The position numbers were made by a program, and so were the translations under genes. 64,000 nucleotides of DNA from Geosiphon pyriformis (lineage: Eukaryota > Glomeromycota > Glomeromycetes > Archaeosporales > Geosiphonaceae), in NCBI GenBank assembly GCA_016748015.1, contig JAAOMT010000741.1, forward strand, positions 351,621 to 415,620. Reading direction: 5' to 3'. The notes beneath the pieces were generated by a model. The model was not told the DNA's origin. It saw only the letters and a program-made list of their open reading frames with translations, and searched no databases. Positions 36,501 to 48,545 of this stretch are shown piece by piece; position 1 is the first letter of the stretch, and every line of letters begins with the position of its first letter.

Positions 36501-38160
36501 CAGGCTTTTTTTTAAGCACCAGACACTGACTCATGAGACAAACAAAAGTTCAAAAGCACCAAAAGCATATCCAAGACCAATCTGTTGTAATGCTTCTATA
36601 ACTTATTTGACACTCCAAAAAGATCAGCAGCTTTGCTATCAAGCAGATTAAAAACCACACTGAGTAACTCATTGAGACCAACTGAACACATCACATCTGA
36701 AAAAACATCATTAAAAATGTACTTCAAAGGCCAATATTGATGAGACCAATCATTAGAAAAGTCTTTTACCATATTACACTTTTTAATTCAACCCTCCATA
36801 ATAACATTTACCTTGGTCTTAACTAGATCAGATTCCAGAATCAGTTTATTCTCAACTATCAGATAGTCCAAAACCACCTTTTAAAAAGAATGCTCTAGCA
36901 CATTTCTGATCATGTGACTTTTATTAATTGCAAAATTTTTTATATATCTCTTAATAGCTAACTTTATATTTGACTCCTCAGCTCACAAAGACTCAGCAAG
37001 CTTGGAGACATAATATGACTTTTGCACACTGAAAAGAGCCAAGCACACACAATTAAAACCCACATCAGAGTTCACAATATCCTGTACAATCGAAGTCCTA
37101 ATATTGTTCAAAGAATTTCAGTGTTCCATAAGAAAAACAAACCTATTAAAATCTCTCTTATGAGAAACCTTAACAATTTTTGATACCAAAAGCTCCAGCT
37201 TATAAAACTTAGAAAATTTCTTGGTAAAAATACCAATGTAATTCTTAAACCAATCTTTCTTGAATATTTCATTAGCTGATAGCATTATAATCTTGTGAAC
37301 CACATCTCATATCACATCCAAATCTGAAAATTGCATGAAAGTGAAAAAATTATCAGAAAACATGGTGGTATTGGCTGCCGTAGCATCTTTAAATTTGTCC
37401 TACTTTGCATCATCAGCACTCTTAAAATCAAACTTCCAGCAATTCTTATTTGTCTGCCTGCAAAAAAAGTTTAACTGAGTGTCTAGCAAACTGTTCAGAC
37501 CTACTGACACACTAATGTCTATGACATTATGATCCACTATTGCACTGACTAAATTTGACGAAACCAATACATAATTAATTGTTTTTTCCACACTCTTTAA
37601 ATTCCTCTATGTAAGACTTTTCATGGCTGAACTACCCACCATAGAATTTATTAGCCCCAAACTGATACACTTCTTAAAACTAGCACTTTTTCACAAACCA
37701 TTTTTATTAAAGTCACTACCAAAGATGATGAAAGAAGATTTGTTAACAGCTTTCGCGATAAGAGAGTTGATTTCTTCAGCCTGTAAAAACCAAACTACAG
37801 ACAAAGCACCAGTGTACAGCCCCAAAACTAACACAAAAAGTTTATTTTTAAAAAGCAATCTAATAGATAGGAGCCAACCAGGCATCTCAGAAACTTTGTA
37901 CACATGTTTTACCAAAAAAAAGTCTATAACAATCACAATACCAGCACCCAAATATCCAGAATCCAAATCAGAAGTAAATATACAGACACCTTTAAACTTG
38001 TCAGCAATTCACAAACAGACCTTATCTTTCAATTTAATCTCAGTAATAATTGAAATCAAGTTGCTCATATCCTTATGCCAATGAACAACATCTTTCTGCT
38101 TGGCAGAAACATTGATGCCCCAAACATTGTACATAGCTATTTTTCAGATCAAACCACTCA
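33506..38160 (-). pseudogene. ORF2 of LINE A: endonuclease, RT, RNase H, Zn tail
   Basis: The endonuclease part is recognisable at 37700-38140 (SGYLGAGIVIVIDFFLVKHV, then SFIIFGSDFN, the GDFN motif with Ser). RT motif A appears at 36206-36240 (LVLQDMQKAYDSV). The RNase H domain is at 34653-34856 with an intact YTDGSLKSLGSVN and FSILAEL. A zinc-like motif follows at about 34030 (CLYCGKIEISDHIFSC), then a ~170-residue C-terminal region of unknown role ending near 33506. Frame breaks are frequent. Confidence 0.82.
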
Positions 38161-40005
38161 TTGAGATGAAGAGAATAACAAAGGACCCAAACCAGCACAC
38201 AAATGATCTAACTTAGCCAAAACTGAACCAATAGAAGTCTCAAGAGCCACCAACTTAGATTTCAAACTGCCAATCTTGGTCATTAAGACTTTTGAACTAC
38301 TTAAACTCAAAGTTGAAACATTAGGGAAAGCAGAAGAAAGGAGTGAAAGTACCAACTAAAAAATGTCCACAATCATATCTAAAGCCAAATTCTCTTTGGC
38401 TGCAATCAAGACAGTCAAGACTTTAAAGGAGAGAGATAAAGCTTGCAGTACCAATTCTATGTTGTTGAGCTTGCACACAATACCAAAAACTTGGTTAATT
38501 AATAGCTCTAAGAATCGTTCCAAAAAGGCCAAACAAGCATCCAAAGATGAGTTGTCAGTTAAAACAAGAGGGAAATCATTATTCAAATCCAAGGCACCAG
38601 AAAAAAGGGAACCAAAACCAGAAGCAAAGTGAAAACCATCAGAAAAACCAACAAGTAAAACCACTTGGGCCCAAGATTTACCACCAAAAGCAGCAGAGCA
38701 AGATATTAGAACATTCTTCTTTTCATACAACTTTGTCAACTGAAGATGACATTCATCAGACACAATCTTTTTAAATGTTTTTGAAGGCTTAGAAGTGGAT
38801 GTGACTGGTGCATCACATTCCAAAGCAGAATAACCAAAACTCTTACATTTCTTATACCAAACCAGATCTATTTTTGCCTAAGAAAGCTTAACATCACCAA
38901 GAATCAGCTCTGTGTAAAAGACAGATTCCAGATCATTATTAGAGTTAAAACCAATCACAACACAGCAAATCCTATTACCAGTTTCCATAAATCTGTTTAT
39001 AATGCAAGTTTTCCTACCAGTTCCTTCCAAAAGAGTCTTAAGATTATGTGCTGTTATATCCACTGGCAAAGTAAACAAAAGTGCCCTAAACTGATTTCTA
39101 GATACCTAAGTCTCATGATTTTCCACAGTTTTAGTTATGCACACAGAATTTTTCTCAATCAAAAATAACCATTTTGAGACCAACAGATTAGCTTAATCCA
39201 ATTTAGCAAACTCCACTACAGTCTTTTGCCACATTCCAACTAATTAAATTTTAATCGACTTAATTTCCCCAAATTTGGATACTATGGTGATGATCATGTC
39301 TTTAGGTGTATTCATGAAAATTTTCTTGATTACTATAGCCCGATCTGATTTTATTCTTTGTCTCTTAAGATTACTGTTTATGTTGATCTTTTTTTCTTTG
39401 GCCAATAATGTGGCCATTTCCATGCTTTTCTCTAAAGTAAAAGTAGATCTGATAATTTCCTCAAATTTTGAAAGGGTAGTGGCCCCCCCCAAAACCATTA
39501 ACTAATGAAAAAATCTTTCTAATTAACTGAGTTTTTGCTGTTGTGGATTTTTTTTTTATAGCTGAAAGATTAATATCCAAAGCAAACAACTTCCTAACTA
39601 ACACTTCCATAGGAGTTTTGATAATTTTTGGGTTAATTCATTTCTTGTTAAGAGAGATAGGCAAGTGAAAAGGAAGAACAACTTTATTGTTATCCATATG
39701 AAAATTGGGAAAACCAAGCAAAAAACCAAAAACAGCACTAGTGTTGATTCACTTTGCCATAAGTATAATAGCAGCTAAGCCCAAAAGAGATCCACTATTT
39801 ACACTAGACATGCTAATATCTTTATTATCATTAGATAGACTTTCTACATCAAAATATATATTATTACCAGATCCAAATTTACTTAAGGATATATCTCTTT
39901 TATTACCAGAGTGTTTAATATTACCAAGGACAACTTTTTTCTTTGAAAAAAAAAACTACCAGCAGGACCATAAAAAGCATTCTTAGGTGTCTTCTTCTTA
40001 GACAT
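38160..40005 (-). pseudogene. ORF1 of LINE A
   Basis: It starts at ATG 40005 (SKKKTPKNAFYG), or slightly upstream at an in-frame ATG matching the copy B start region. Landmarks: KKKVVLGNIKHSGNKRDISL, the G8 run at 39483-39490 with a frame change, SMEMATLLAKEKK, NRFMETGNRICC, and a decayed CCHC knuckle (YKKCKSFGYSALEC) at about 38830-38870. The C-terminus ends LGPLLFSSSQ. The protein would bind the element's RNA, by analogy with other LINE ORF1 proteins. Confidence 0.8.
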
Positions 40006-40165
40006 AATACTACTGGTAATAGTCTTTATATTCATGAAAAATAGATTATTATTAGGTAAAAAAATATTGATATAAACTAAAAAAACAAAAAAAACTATTT
40101 TTTACAGAAAATGCACTTTTTGAGAATTTGTGGAGGTAAAAAAAAAAGAAGTTTTTTTTTTATTT

Positions 40166-41744
40166 TCTCTTTAAGAGATTTTCTGGTAATTAAATTATAT
40201 TTTTTTTCTGTTTTTCTTTTTATTACTGCTTAAATAGCCAAAAAAGTCAAAATAATTAAAAAACAATTTTTTTAAAGTGTTAAAAAATTTTTTTTCTGGT
40301 TTTTTTAGTGTTTTAAAGTTTGTTTTTTTTTGGTAAAAAATAAAACTTTGGTTTTTTTGCTCTTTTTGGTTTTTTTTGGTAATTTTATATTGTTAGTAAT
40401 AATTATAATATTTAATTTTATTATAACTATAAATAAAAAAAAATTTTGTTTTAAATAATAACAATATAAATATATTGGCTATTTTTAATATAGATTAATT
40501 TTTGATTGTATTTTTTAATATATTAATTTTTAACCAATTTTTATTAATTTTAAAAATAAGACAAGACATATATTTAAATATATTTTTAAATAATTAATTT
40601 ATTAGATTACTTGATTTTAATAATTAAGCTAACCAAATAGAAACTAAATTAATTGTTTTTTTTGTTTTTTAATATTATCTTTAATAATATTTAAAAAACC
40701 ATTATAAATATTAAAAACTTACTAAATAAATAATTATTACTTTAGTGTTTAGTGTTTTTTTTAATATTAAATTGGCTTTTATTAAGTTTGTATTTTAGTA
40801 TTAAATTTGTGTTTAAAAACAATATAAAGTTTTTTTGTATAAAATTTGGTTTTTAAATTTTTTTGAATATTGTATTTTAAATTAAACTTGTTAATATTAT
40901 TTTTTTTTTATTTTTAAAATTAATAAATCTATAATAATATCTGATTTTTTTTATATACTATTATTGCTTTATATAATATATTTTTAAGTATATTTATAAT
41001 TAATATTAAAATAGTTTTTAATATTCATAGTAAAGTTTCTAAATTTATTTTAAATTTTGCTAATATTTAGCAATATGCTGTTGTTTATTTTAGGTTTTTT
41101 AATATAATTATAACTGTTTTAACATATTAATTAGTTTTAATAAACAAAACAATATTAAAAAAAATTTTTTTTTTATATGTTTAAAATCAAATTAATTAAC
41201 TTTTTTTTGGCTATTTAATTTTTGAAATTAATAAACTGGTTTTTTAAATTGGTAATTATGCTTATTTTATTTCTTATTTTTTAATTTTGTTTGACAATTC
41301 TAATATGCAATTATTATTTTTGAGTGTAAAATTAATTTAGATATTGCTATTATTAAAATTGGTATTTTAAAAAAATATTAAATCTAATAAAAAATTTCTA
41401 AATATTAATAGTATTTTAAATATTAGTCATTTAACTTTAAACTATAAGTATTATTATTTTTTTCTTTTAAGTTTTTTTCAAGTCTTTTGGTAATTTTAAG
41501 TTTTTTAGTAATTTCAAGTTTTTTTTTTGTTAAAACAAAATTCTATATCAATTTTTCTGTTTTTTGGTTTTTTTTATTATTGTATTTTTAATTATTTCTG
41601 TTATTAATCTTGTAATTAATCTAAATTAGATTTTTTGAAATTTTAAATCTTAAAACTGGTTATGTAAATAATTTTGTTAATAGATATTTTAAATAAAAAT
41701 ACTTATACTTAATTATTAATTTTTTGTAAATATTAACATATTAA
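40166..41744. other. AT-rich core between two head-to-head LINEs
   Basis: About 1.6 kb of nearly pure A/T with many T and A homopolymers and a few GGTTTT or TTTGGT phrases. It separates the 5' UTRs of LINE A (-) and LINE B (+). No coding frame, tandem repeat of clear period or known element is visible. Confidence 0.7.
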
Positions 41745-41874
41745 TATTAAAAAACTTCTTTTTTTCTTATCTCCAAAAAACCTTAAAAAGTGCACTTTCT
41801 GTAAAAAGAAGTTTTTTTGTTTTTTAGTCTATATCAATATTTTTTTATCTAATAATAACCCATTTTTCGTAAAT

Positions 41875-43739
41875 ATGAAGGCTACTGCTAGTAGCATCAC
41901 ATCTAAGAAGAAGACTCTTAAGGGCACTTTTCACAGTCTTGCTGATGGCTTCTTTTCTCAGAAGAAGAAAGTTGTTCTTGGCAATGTCAAACATTTTAGT
42001 AACAAAAGAGATATATTTTTGAGCAAATCTGAATCTGGTAATAGTATTTATTCTGATGTGAAGAGTCTATCTAGTGAAGATGAGAATGTTAGCATGTTTG
42101 GAGTAAATGGTGGGTCTCTTTTGGGCTCAGCTGCTACTACACCCAATGCAAAGTGAGTCAACACTGGTGCTGGTTTTGGTTTTCCACTTGGCTCTCCCAA
42201 CTTTCATATAGATGATGATGAAATTGTGCTCCTTTTTTGCTTGCCTATCTCTCTTGAAAAAAAGTGAATTGACCCAAAAATTATCAGGACTCCTATGGAA
42301 GTGTCAATTAAAAAGTCATTCGCTTTGAATATTAATCTCTTAACTATAAAAGGTAAATCAACAATGGCAAAGACTCAGTTAATTAAGAAAATTTTTTCAA
42401 CAGTCAATGATTTTGGGGGGGGTCATTACCTTCTCAAGGAATCATCTGATCTACCTTCACTTCTGAAAAAAGCATGGAAATGACTGTCTTATTGGCCAGA
42501 GAAAAGAGTATTGACATAAACAGCAATCTTAAAAAACAAAAAATAAGGTCAGATTGGGCTGTAATAATCAAGAAAATTCCCATAAATATGCCTAAAGACA
42601 TGATCATCGCTGCAGTATCCGAATTTGGAAAAATCAAGTTGATCAAAATTCAGTTAATTGGGATGTGACAAAAGGCTGTGGTGGAGTTTATTGAGTTAGA
42701 CCATGCTGATTTGTTGGCCTCTAAGTGGTCATTCTTGATTGGTAAGAATTCTGTGCATGTAGCCAAAGCAGTAGAAGATCATAAAACTTGGGCATTTAAG
42801 GATCAGTTCAAAGTGCTTTTGTTTATTTTGCCAGTAGGAACAACAGCACATAATCTTGGAACTCTTCTGAAGAGGGCTGGTGGGAAAACTTGTGTCATAA
42901 ACAGATCTGTGGAAACTGGTAATAGGATTTGCTGTGCTGTGGTTGGTTTTGAGTCTAATAATGATTTGGAATCTGTCTTTCACACAAAGCTAATTCTTGG
43001 TGGTGTTAAACTTTCTTGGGTGAGAATGAATTTGGTTTGGTGTGAGAAATATGAGAAGTTTGGCCATTCTGTTTTGGAATGAAATGTACCAGTTGCATCT
43101 ATTTCTAGGTCTTCAAAAACATTTAAGAAGGTTGTATCTGATAAATATTATCTTTAGTTGGCAAAGTTGTATGAAAAAAAAAGTGTTCTAATATTTTGCC
43201 CTATTGCCTTTGGTGGCAAATCCTGGGCTCAGGTGGTCTCACTTACTAGTTCCTCTGATGGTTTTTGCTTTGCTTTTGGTTCTGGTTCCTCTTTTTCTGG
43301 CACCTCAGATTTGAATGGTGGTCTTCCTCTTGTTTTAGTTGATAATTCATCTTTAAATGCTTGTTTGGCCTCTTTGGAACAATTCTTAGAGTTATTAACT
43401 GACCAAGTTTCTGGCATTGTGCACAAGCTCAGCAAAATGGAATTGGTGCCACAAGCTCCATTTTCCTCCTCTAAAGTTTCAGCTACCTTGGTTGCTACTG
43501 AAGAAGATTTGGCTTTGAATATGGTTGTAGATGGTCTGGAGTTGGTGCTCCCACTCCCTTCTTCTGTCTCCTTTAATGTTTTAGCCTTGGGTCAGAGTAG
43601 TTCAAAGGTCTTGACAACCAAGATTGGTAGTTTGGAATCCAAGTTGGTGGCTCTTAAGTCTTCTGTAGGTTCAGTTTTGGCAAAGTTTGATCATTTGTTT
43701 ATGGGTTTGGGTTTTTTATTATCCTCTTCGTCCCAATGA
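41875..43739 (+). pseudogene. ORF1 of LINE B
   Basis: Starts MKATASSITSKKKTLKGTF at 41875. It continues KKKVVLGNVKHFSNKRDIFL, the G8 run at 42415-42422 where the homologous reading frame changes, then SMEMTVLLAREKS and MVEFIELDHADLL. NRSVETGNRICCAVVGFES is followed by a knuckle CEKYEKFGH in which the second Cys is Tyr. The last part is a 193-codon open frame (43158-43739) ending MGLGFLLSSSSQ. About 600 codons in total, with stops near 42155, 42265, 42668 and 43080. Confidence 0.85.
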
Positions 43740-46700
43740 GTGGTTTGATATGGAAGATAGCTACATGTAATATTCAGGGCATCAATGTTTCTGCCAAGCA
43801 AAACAATATTGTTCATTGGCACAAAGAATTAGGTTATATGGTGTTTATAGTAATGAAGACAAAATTAAAGCCCAGCATTAGGCTGTAGATTATGAATAAG
43901 TTTGAGAATATGCACATTTTCACATCTGGTCTGAATAGTGAGTTTTTTGGAGCTGGTGTGGTGATAATCATAGACAATTCTTTGGCTCGATATGTTTCCA
44001 AGATAGAAGAAATTTCTGGTTGCATTGTTTCAGTGCATCTTCTTTTCAAGGACAGAGTTTTGGTTTCAATCATTGGCTTGTATGCTTGTGCCTTTTCAGG
44101 TGACCAATTTGAACAGGCATCCAATGTTAATTCTTTTATAGCTTAAGTAGTTAATTCCAGCAGCTTTGTTGTCTTGGGTGGTGATTTTAATGAATGCAGT
44201 TCTAAAAGAAATGTGAGTTATGGATTTTGTTTAAGTTTGGGCTTAGTTAATTCTTTTGGTGGACATCATTTGGCTGAAGTCTCTACATGGGGCAACTTGA
44301 GGAGTGTTAAAAAAGTTATTGATTATATCTTGATTAGTAAATCTTTAATTTTGGCTGTAGCCAGTTATAAGGTTGGCTCTGTGTCTGAATTTTTTGATAC
44401 TAATTACAAAGCTGTCTCAGTCTTAGTGGGTTTGAATAAGCTTTTGAATGTTTGATTGAGGGTGTTACACAAACAAGCAAATAAGGATTGTTGGAAATTC
44501 AAGCTAAAAGGCATGGATATCGATGGATGGAAACATTTTATGAAGTGCTCTATGGGCAAATTTTTGAAGAAGTCAGTTGATTTTCATGTCGTGGAACACA
44601 TTAGTGATTTAGACAACATGTGAAATATTCTTAGAGAGATGGTAGTTGATTTTGCTGATGAGATATTCTCCAGACTTTGGTTTAGTGAGTTTGAAAGTGC
44701 AAGGAACAAGTCGTCTTCTAAGTTTCACAGGTTGGAATTGCTGATGTCTAAAATTGCCAGTAGTTTAAATTCAGGTCTGAATTCAGAGACTGACTCCTTA
44801 GTTGGTACATGATTAAGCATAGATGGCAATGAGGCATCCAAGATTCGCATTATGATTGATAAGAATAATAAGATTAAGGATATTTTACATCATATTTCGG
44901 TTGTTAAAAGGAATTACTACAGATCCAAGTATCACAAATCCAAAGTTGCCAGAGATGACTCCATCAAGAAAACTGTGTCAAGACACATGAAAAATTTTTG
45001 CATAAATAAAGAGCAAATAATAAATAGCATTCTAGATCAACTCTTTAGGAAAGTGGTTCTTGATCATTTAATTGTTGACAATAAGCTTATCTTAGAGCCT
45101 TAGGCAATCAAGTCTTCAATTAATACTATAATAAAAGATTGAACAAAAAAATGTTTGGTTGCTGGTGCTCTGTTAAATTGCTGAAATGTTTAATATGCTC
45201 CCTTAAGTTATGTTGATAATGATACATTTTCTGAGGTTATGAGTGATATTAGCATGGAAGAACTTTTGCAGGTCATCAGAAACTTGCCAGATGGCAAAGC
45301 TGCTGGGCTTTCTGGCATTCCCAATGAACTTTGGAAGCACAGTAGTTCTTTGGTCTTCAATGGTCTTTTGAGTATTTTCAATAGGTGTTTGATATCTGGA
45401 AGAGTTTCTGAGCAATAGAGGAGATCCTGGGTTTCTATGATTCTTAAACTTTATAATTGAAAGGGCACTTTTATTAATACTAGACCAATTGCACTAATTG
45501 AAACTGTTTGGAAGATTTTGTCTAAAATTTTTTCAGACAGGATCTCTTTGGCTTGCAACAAATTTAACATTTTGCATGGTAACAATTTTTTGGTATTGAA
45601 AGACATTTCTACACAATCTTCTATTTTTGCTGTTGGCTCAATTGTTGAAGATGCTCTGAAGAAAAACAGAGAGTTGTGGTTGGTTCTTCAGGATATGTGC
45701 AAGACTTATGATTCTGTTGGATGGTCTTATTTGCTCAATAGTTTGGTCAGGATTAAAATGTGTTTCCATTTTATAAGCTTTTTTGGTAGCATACACAATA
45801 GTAGATTCAATCAAGTTATGACGGATTTTGGTCTGTTTGATAGTTACATTGTGCATGATAGTTTGGATCAAGAGGAGATGTTTTTGCTACTGCTGTAGCA
45901 TATTTTCTATAATCCATTGCTATGTAAAGTCAAGAAACATAAACAATCATATGGTTATCAAATGTGTTCAAGATTCTATGCCAAGTCTGGCAAACTTGAC
46001 CCAAGTAATAACAGGACATTGTTTTTTGCTACAGAAACCTTTGTTGATGACACAATCTGAATTGGTAATTGCTTGATAATAACACAAAATATCTTGAACA
46101 TAGTAAGTAAATTCTTTTCTATTAATGACATTTCAATAAATACTGAGAAAACTGTTGCTATTCCTATCAACCAAAGTGTTAAGGAGACTGAACTGTTTAT
46201 TAATAGGTTGAAAATTTCAGTGGCCAAAAGGGGCAAGTCTCATCACTATCTGGAGATCTTTCTGTCGACTGAGGGCCTTTTTAAGCTGAGTTTAGCCAAA
46301 GCTTACAATGATGTCAAGTTTTTTTTGAATGTGGTTTTAAGAAAGATCATTACTAAAAAGCAATTTTTATATTTGGTTTCTGCTGTTCTACAGCCTATCA
46401 TTTGTTATAGACTTCAATTTAGCTTTGCTTCTAAGGGTGTTTGTGAAAAATAAGACAAATTGTTAAGGAAAAGGCTTAAGTTCAAACCAAATTTGCCTAG
46501 AGACTTTTTTAGTGTGGCACTGCATCATTCTGAGTTGTATGGTCTGAAGTCTTTTGAGCAAGTGCTCTTTGAAAGTTTGTTGGCCAATCTGATCAATTTT
46601 GATAATATTGGTGGAACTCTTAGCAGATTTTTTGACCACAAAATAATGGACTTGCAGGCTGTCAACTGGATGTCCCAACACTCTCTTTGTTTTCTGGTCA

Positions 46701-48420
46701 CATTACTTATCAATTTTTTGAATTGTTTTTTGGCTGGCATTACATGAGTACTTACTTCATGCAAAACCTCCTTAGATGATGCATTTTCTAATGTTTTTCG
46801 GGCTGGAACTGGTGTGCCAATTTTAGATATGCTGGGCCTGGATGATTATTTGGGTGTTAGAAAATCTCTCATGAAATATAGCCTCATTTTTGCCAACCAA
46901 CTTTTAGATTGTTGTGGCATATGCTTCACTTAGAACACCTTTCACAGATGAAAAAAACTTGACCCAAGAGGTCCAATTCTTACCTGGTTTGTTTTTGTTA
47001 CTAATTTTGTCAAAAATAGTGGTTTAGATATTGAAGTGACTATGATGTCCCATTCTGCTCCCATCAAATTTTTCTGTGATATTGGTTTTACTTCTGAGCA
47101 TTTGTTAGCCTTTGAGTGTGGATCTGTTGAAGTTTACACTAATGGATCTGTTAAGAGTTTGGGGTCAATTGGTGCCTATGGTGGTGCTGCTACTTACTTT
47201 CCAAGAGCCAATGCTAGTATTAGTGTAAAGATTCTTGGTTTATTGTCCTTAATACTGGTGGAGCTGCAAGCTATCACTTTGGTGCTGGAATGCATATCTG
47301 TCTCTAGCACAGTTGAATTGTTTACAGATAGTCAGCATTGCTGGATATTTGTAAATTTGATATAAACATGTCTGATCCTGATTTTCACTGCAAATGTTGG
47401 ATCGAAAAAGAGCATATTTGTCAAGTTATTTTAAAAAAAAATCTGTCAGTCATATGGAGGAAGATCAAAAAACATTTAGGCATTGTCAAGAATAAACGAA
47501 TGGATTTTTTTGCTAATGCCACAGTTTTCTCTAAATCTATGCTGTTCCTGAACATACCATATTGCTTCCTTAAGGTTAAAAACAGACCTGTTTCTGGAAA
47601 TGTACATTATTTCATCAAGAACTTGTTTGATGCCATTAATTTTGTCAATTAGAACTCCAGGTGTGGCACCAATATTGTTGAGGTTGGTGATGCTGGTAAA
47701 ATTAATGCACCCAAGTCATTCAGTGTTTGGCATCCTGATGGTAGGATTCACTCCAGTTATACCAGTTTGTCTTCAGTTTCTCTGCAATCCTATCTTATGA
47801 AATCTTTGTATTGTTGCCTGCTGGTTACTGTGAAGAAGAGGTTGTATAATCCCAGATATCCTAGTGTAATGTGTATTAGGTGTGGTATGGTCGAAGACTC
47901 TGATCACCTATTTCTATGCTCACATGATAACAATGCCAAGAGAACTATATTGTTTTCCATTAGGGAAAAGTGGTGTAAAATAGCTGGTGTGTCTGCTATA
48001 GGAGATAAGATAATACATTTTCTGCATGAAGCTGAGTCATCCAATAGTTTATACATGTTGTTGGCCAAGAGATTTGTGTTAAAAAGCTGGATGGCTGATA
48101 CTATCTGGTGTCTTGGCTATGCTTCAGGTGGCCATATGATTGTTGATTTGGTTTGTAGTTTCATAGAGTGTTATAGATCAGACATTTGGTTGTCTATAGC
48201 CAAATTGAAGGCCTTCTATGAAAAGCACAATCTGTTACCATATGACGGATCTATGGTGCCATCAGTTGCTGGTTTGTTGGACTTCTGGACTGTTAATATT
48301 ATCCATAGCCTCAGTATTAGATTGGGTATTCACATAAGCTTTGGTTTATGTTTCTATATTGCTGATTTGGGTTTCAGTTTCTTGTGTAATATTCCTTTAA
48401 CAGATCCTGTAAATGGGTAG
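43737..48420 (+). pseudogene. ORF2 of LINE B: endonuclease, RT, RNase H, Zn tail
   Basis: It opens just after the ORF1 stop (IWKIATCNIQGINVSAKQ). The APE endonuclease has FFGAGVVIIIDNSLARYV, VVLGGDFNEC (44170) and VIDYILISKS. RT follows, with motifs LPDGKAAGLSGIPNELW (45280), CKTYDSVGW (motif A, 45700) and TFVDDT (motif C, about 46030). RNase H at 47115-47345 reads VEVYTNGSVKSLGS (Asp changed to Asn), LVELQAI and LFTDSQ. A zinc-like CIRCGMVEDSDHLFLC at 47870 opens a 217-codon uninterrupted C-terminal frame of unknown function, ending at 48420. Order and motifs fit the I/Tad-like clades of LINEs. Confidence 0.87.
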
Positions 48421-48545
48421 TGCTGCCTTGACTAGACCAAGTGTCTGGTTATATGTAAAAAAGGCATGAGCTACACTTAAATTAGAATCTTGTTTGATTT
48501 TATGTATTTAAGTAGTAGTTGAACTGCATTCATAAAACTTTAATA

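Larger units (their letters stand above)
33395..40165 (-). mobile_element. LINE copy A (APE-type non-LTR retrotransposon with RNase H)
   Basis: Nearly full-length minus-strand copy. 5' UTR about 40006-40165, ORF1 about 40005 to 38160, ORF2 about 38160 to 33506, and a 3' UTR ending about 33395 in an A/T-rich tail. Coordinates come from alignment by eye with copy B. Many in-frame stops make it dead, but its domains (CCHC-bearing ORF1, endonuclease, RT, RNase H, zinc C-terminus) can all be found. Its 5' end faces that of copy B. Confidence 0.88.
41745..48545 (+). mobile_element. LINE copy B (APE-type non-LTR retrotransposon with RNase H)
   Basis: Nearly full-length plus-strand copy of the same family as A. 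The 5' UTR (41745-41874) matches A's 5' UTR in inverted orientation, with AAAAAGTGCACTTTCTGTAA and CTATATCAATATTTTTTT. ORF1 and ORF2 follow, with a 3' UTR after 48420 containing TTGAACTGCATTCATAAAA. It ends in an A/T-rich tail merging with the flanking AT desert. Dead by multiple stops. Confidence 0.9.
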
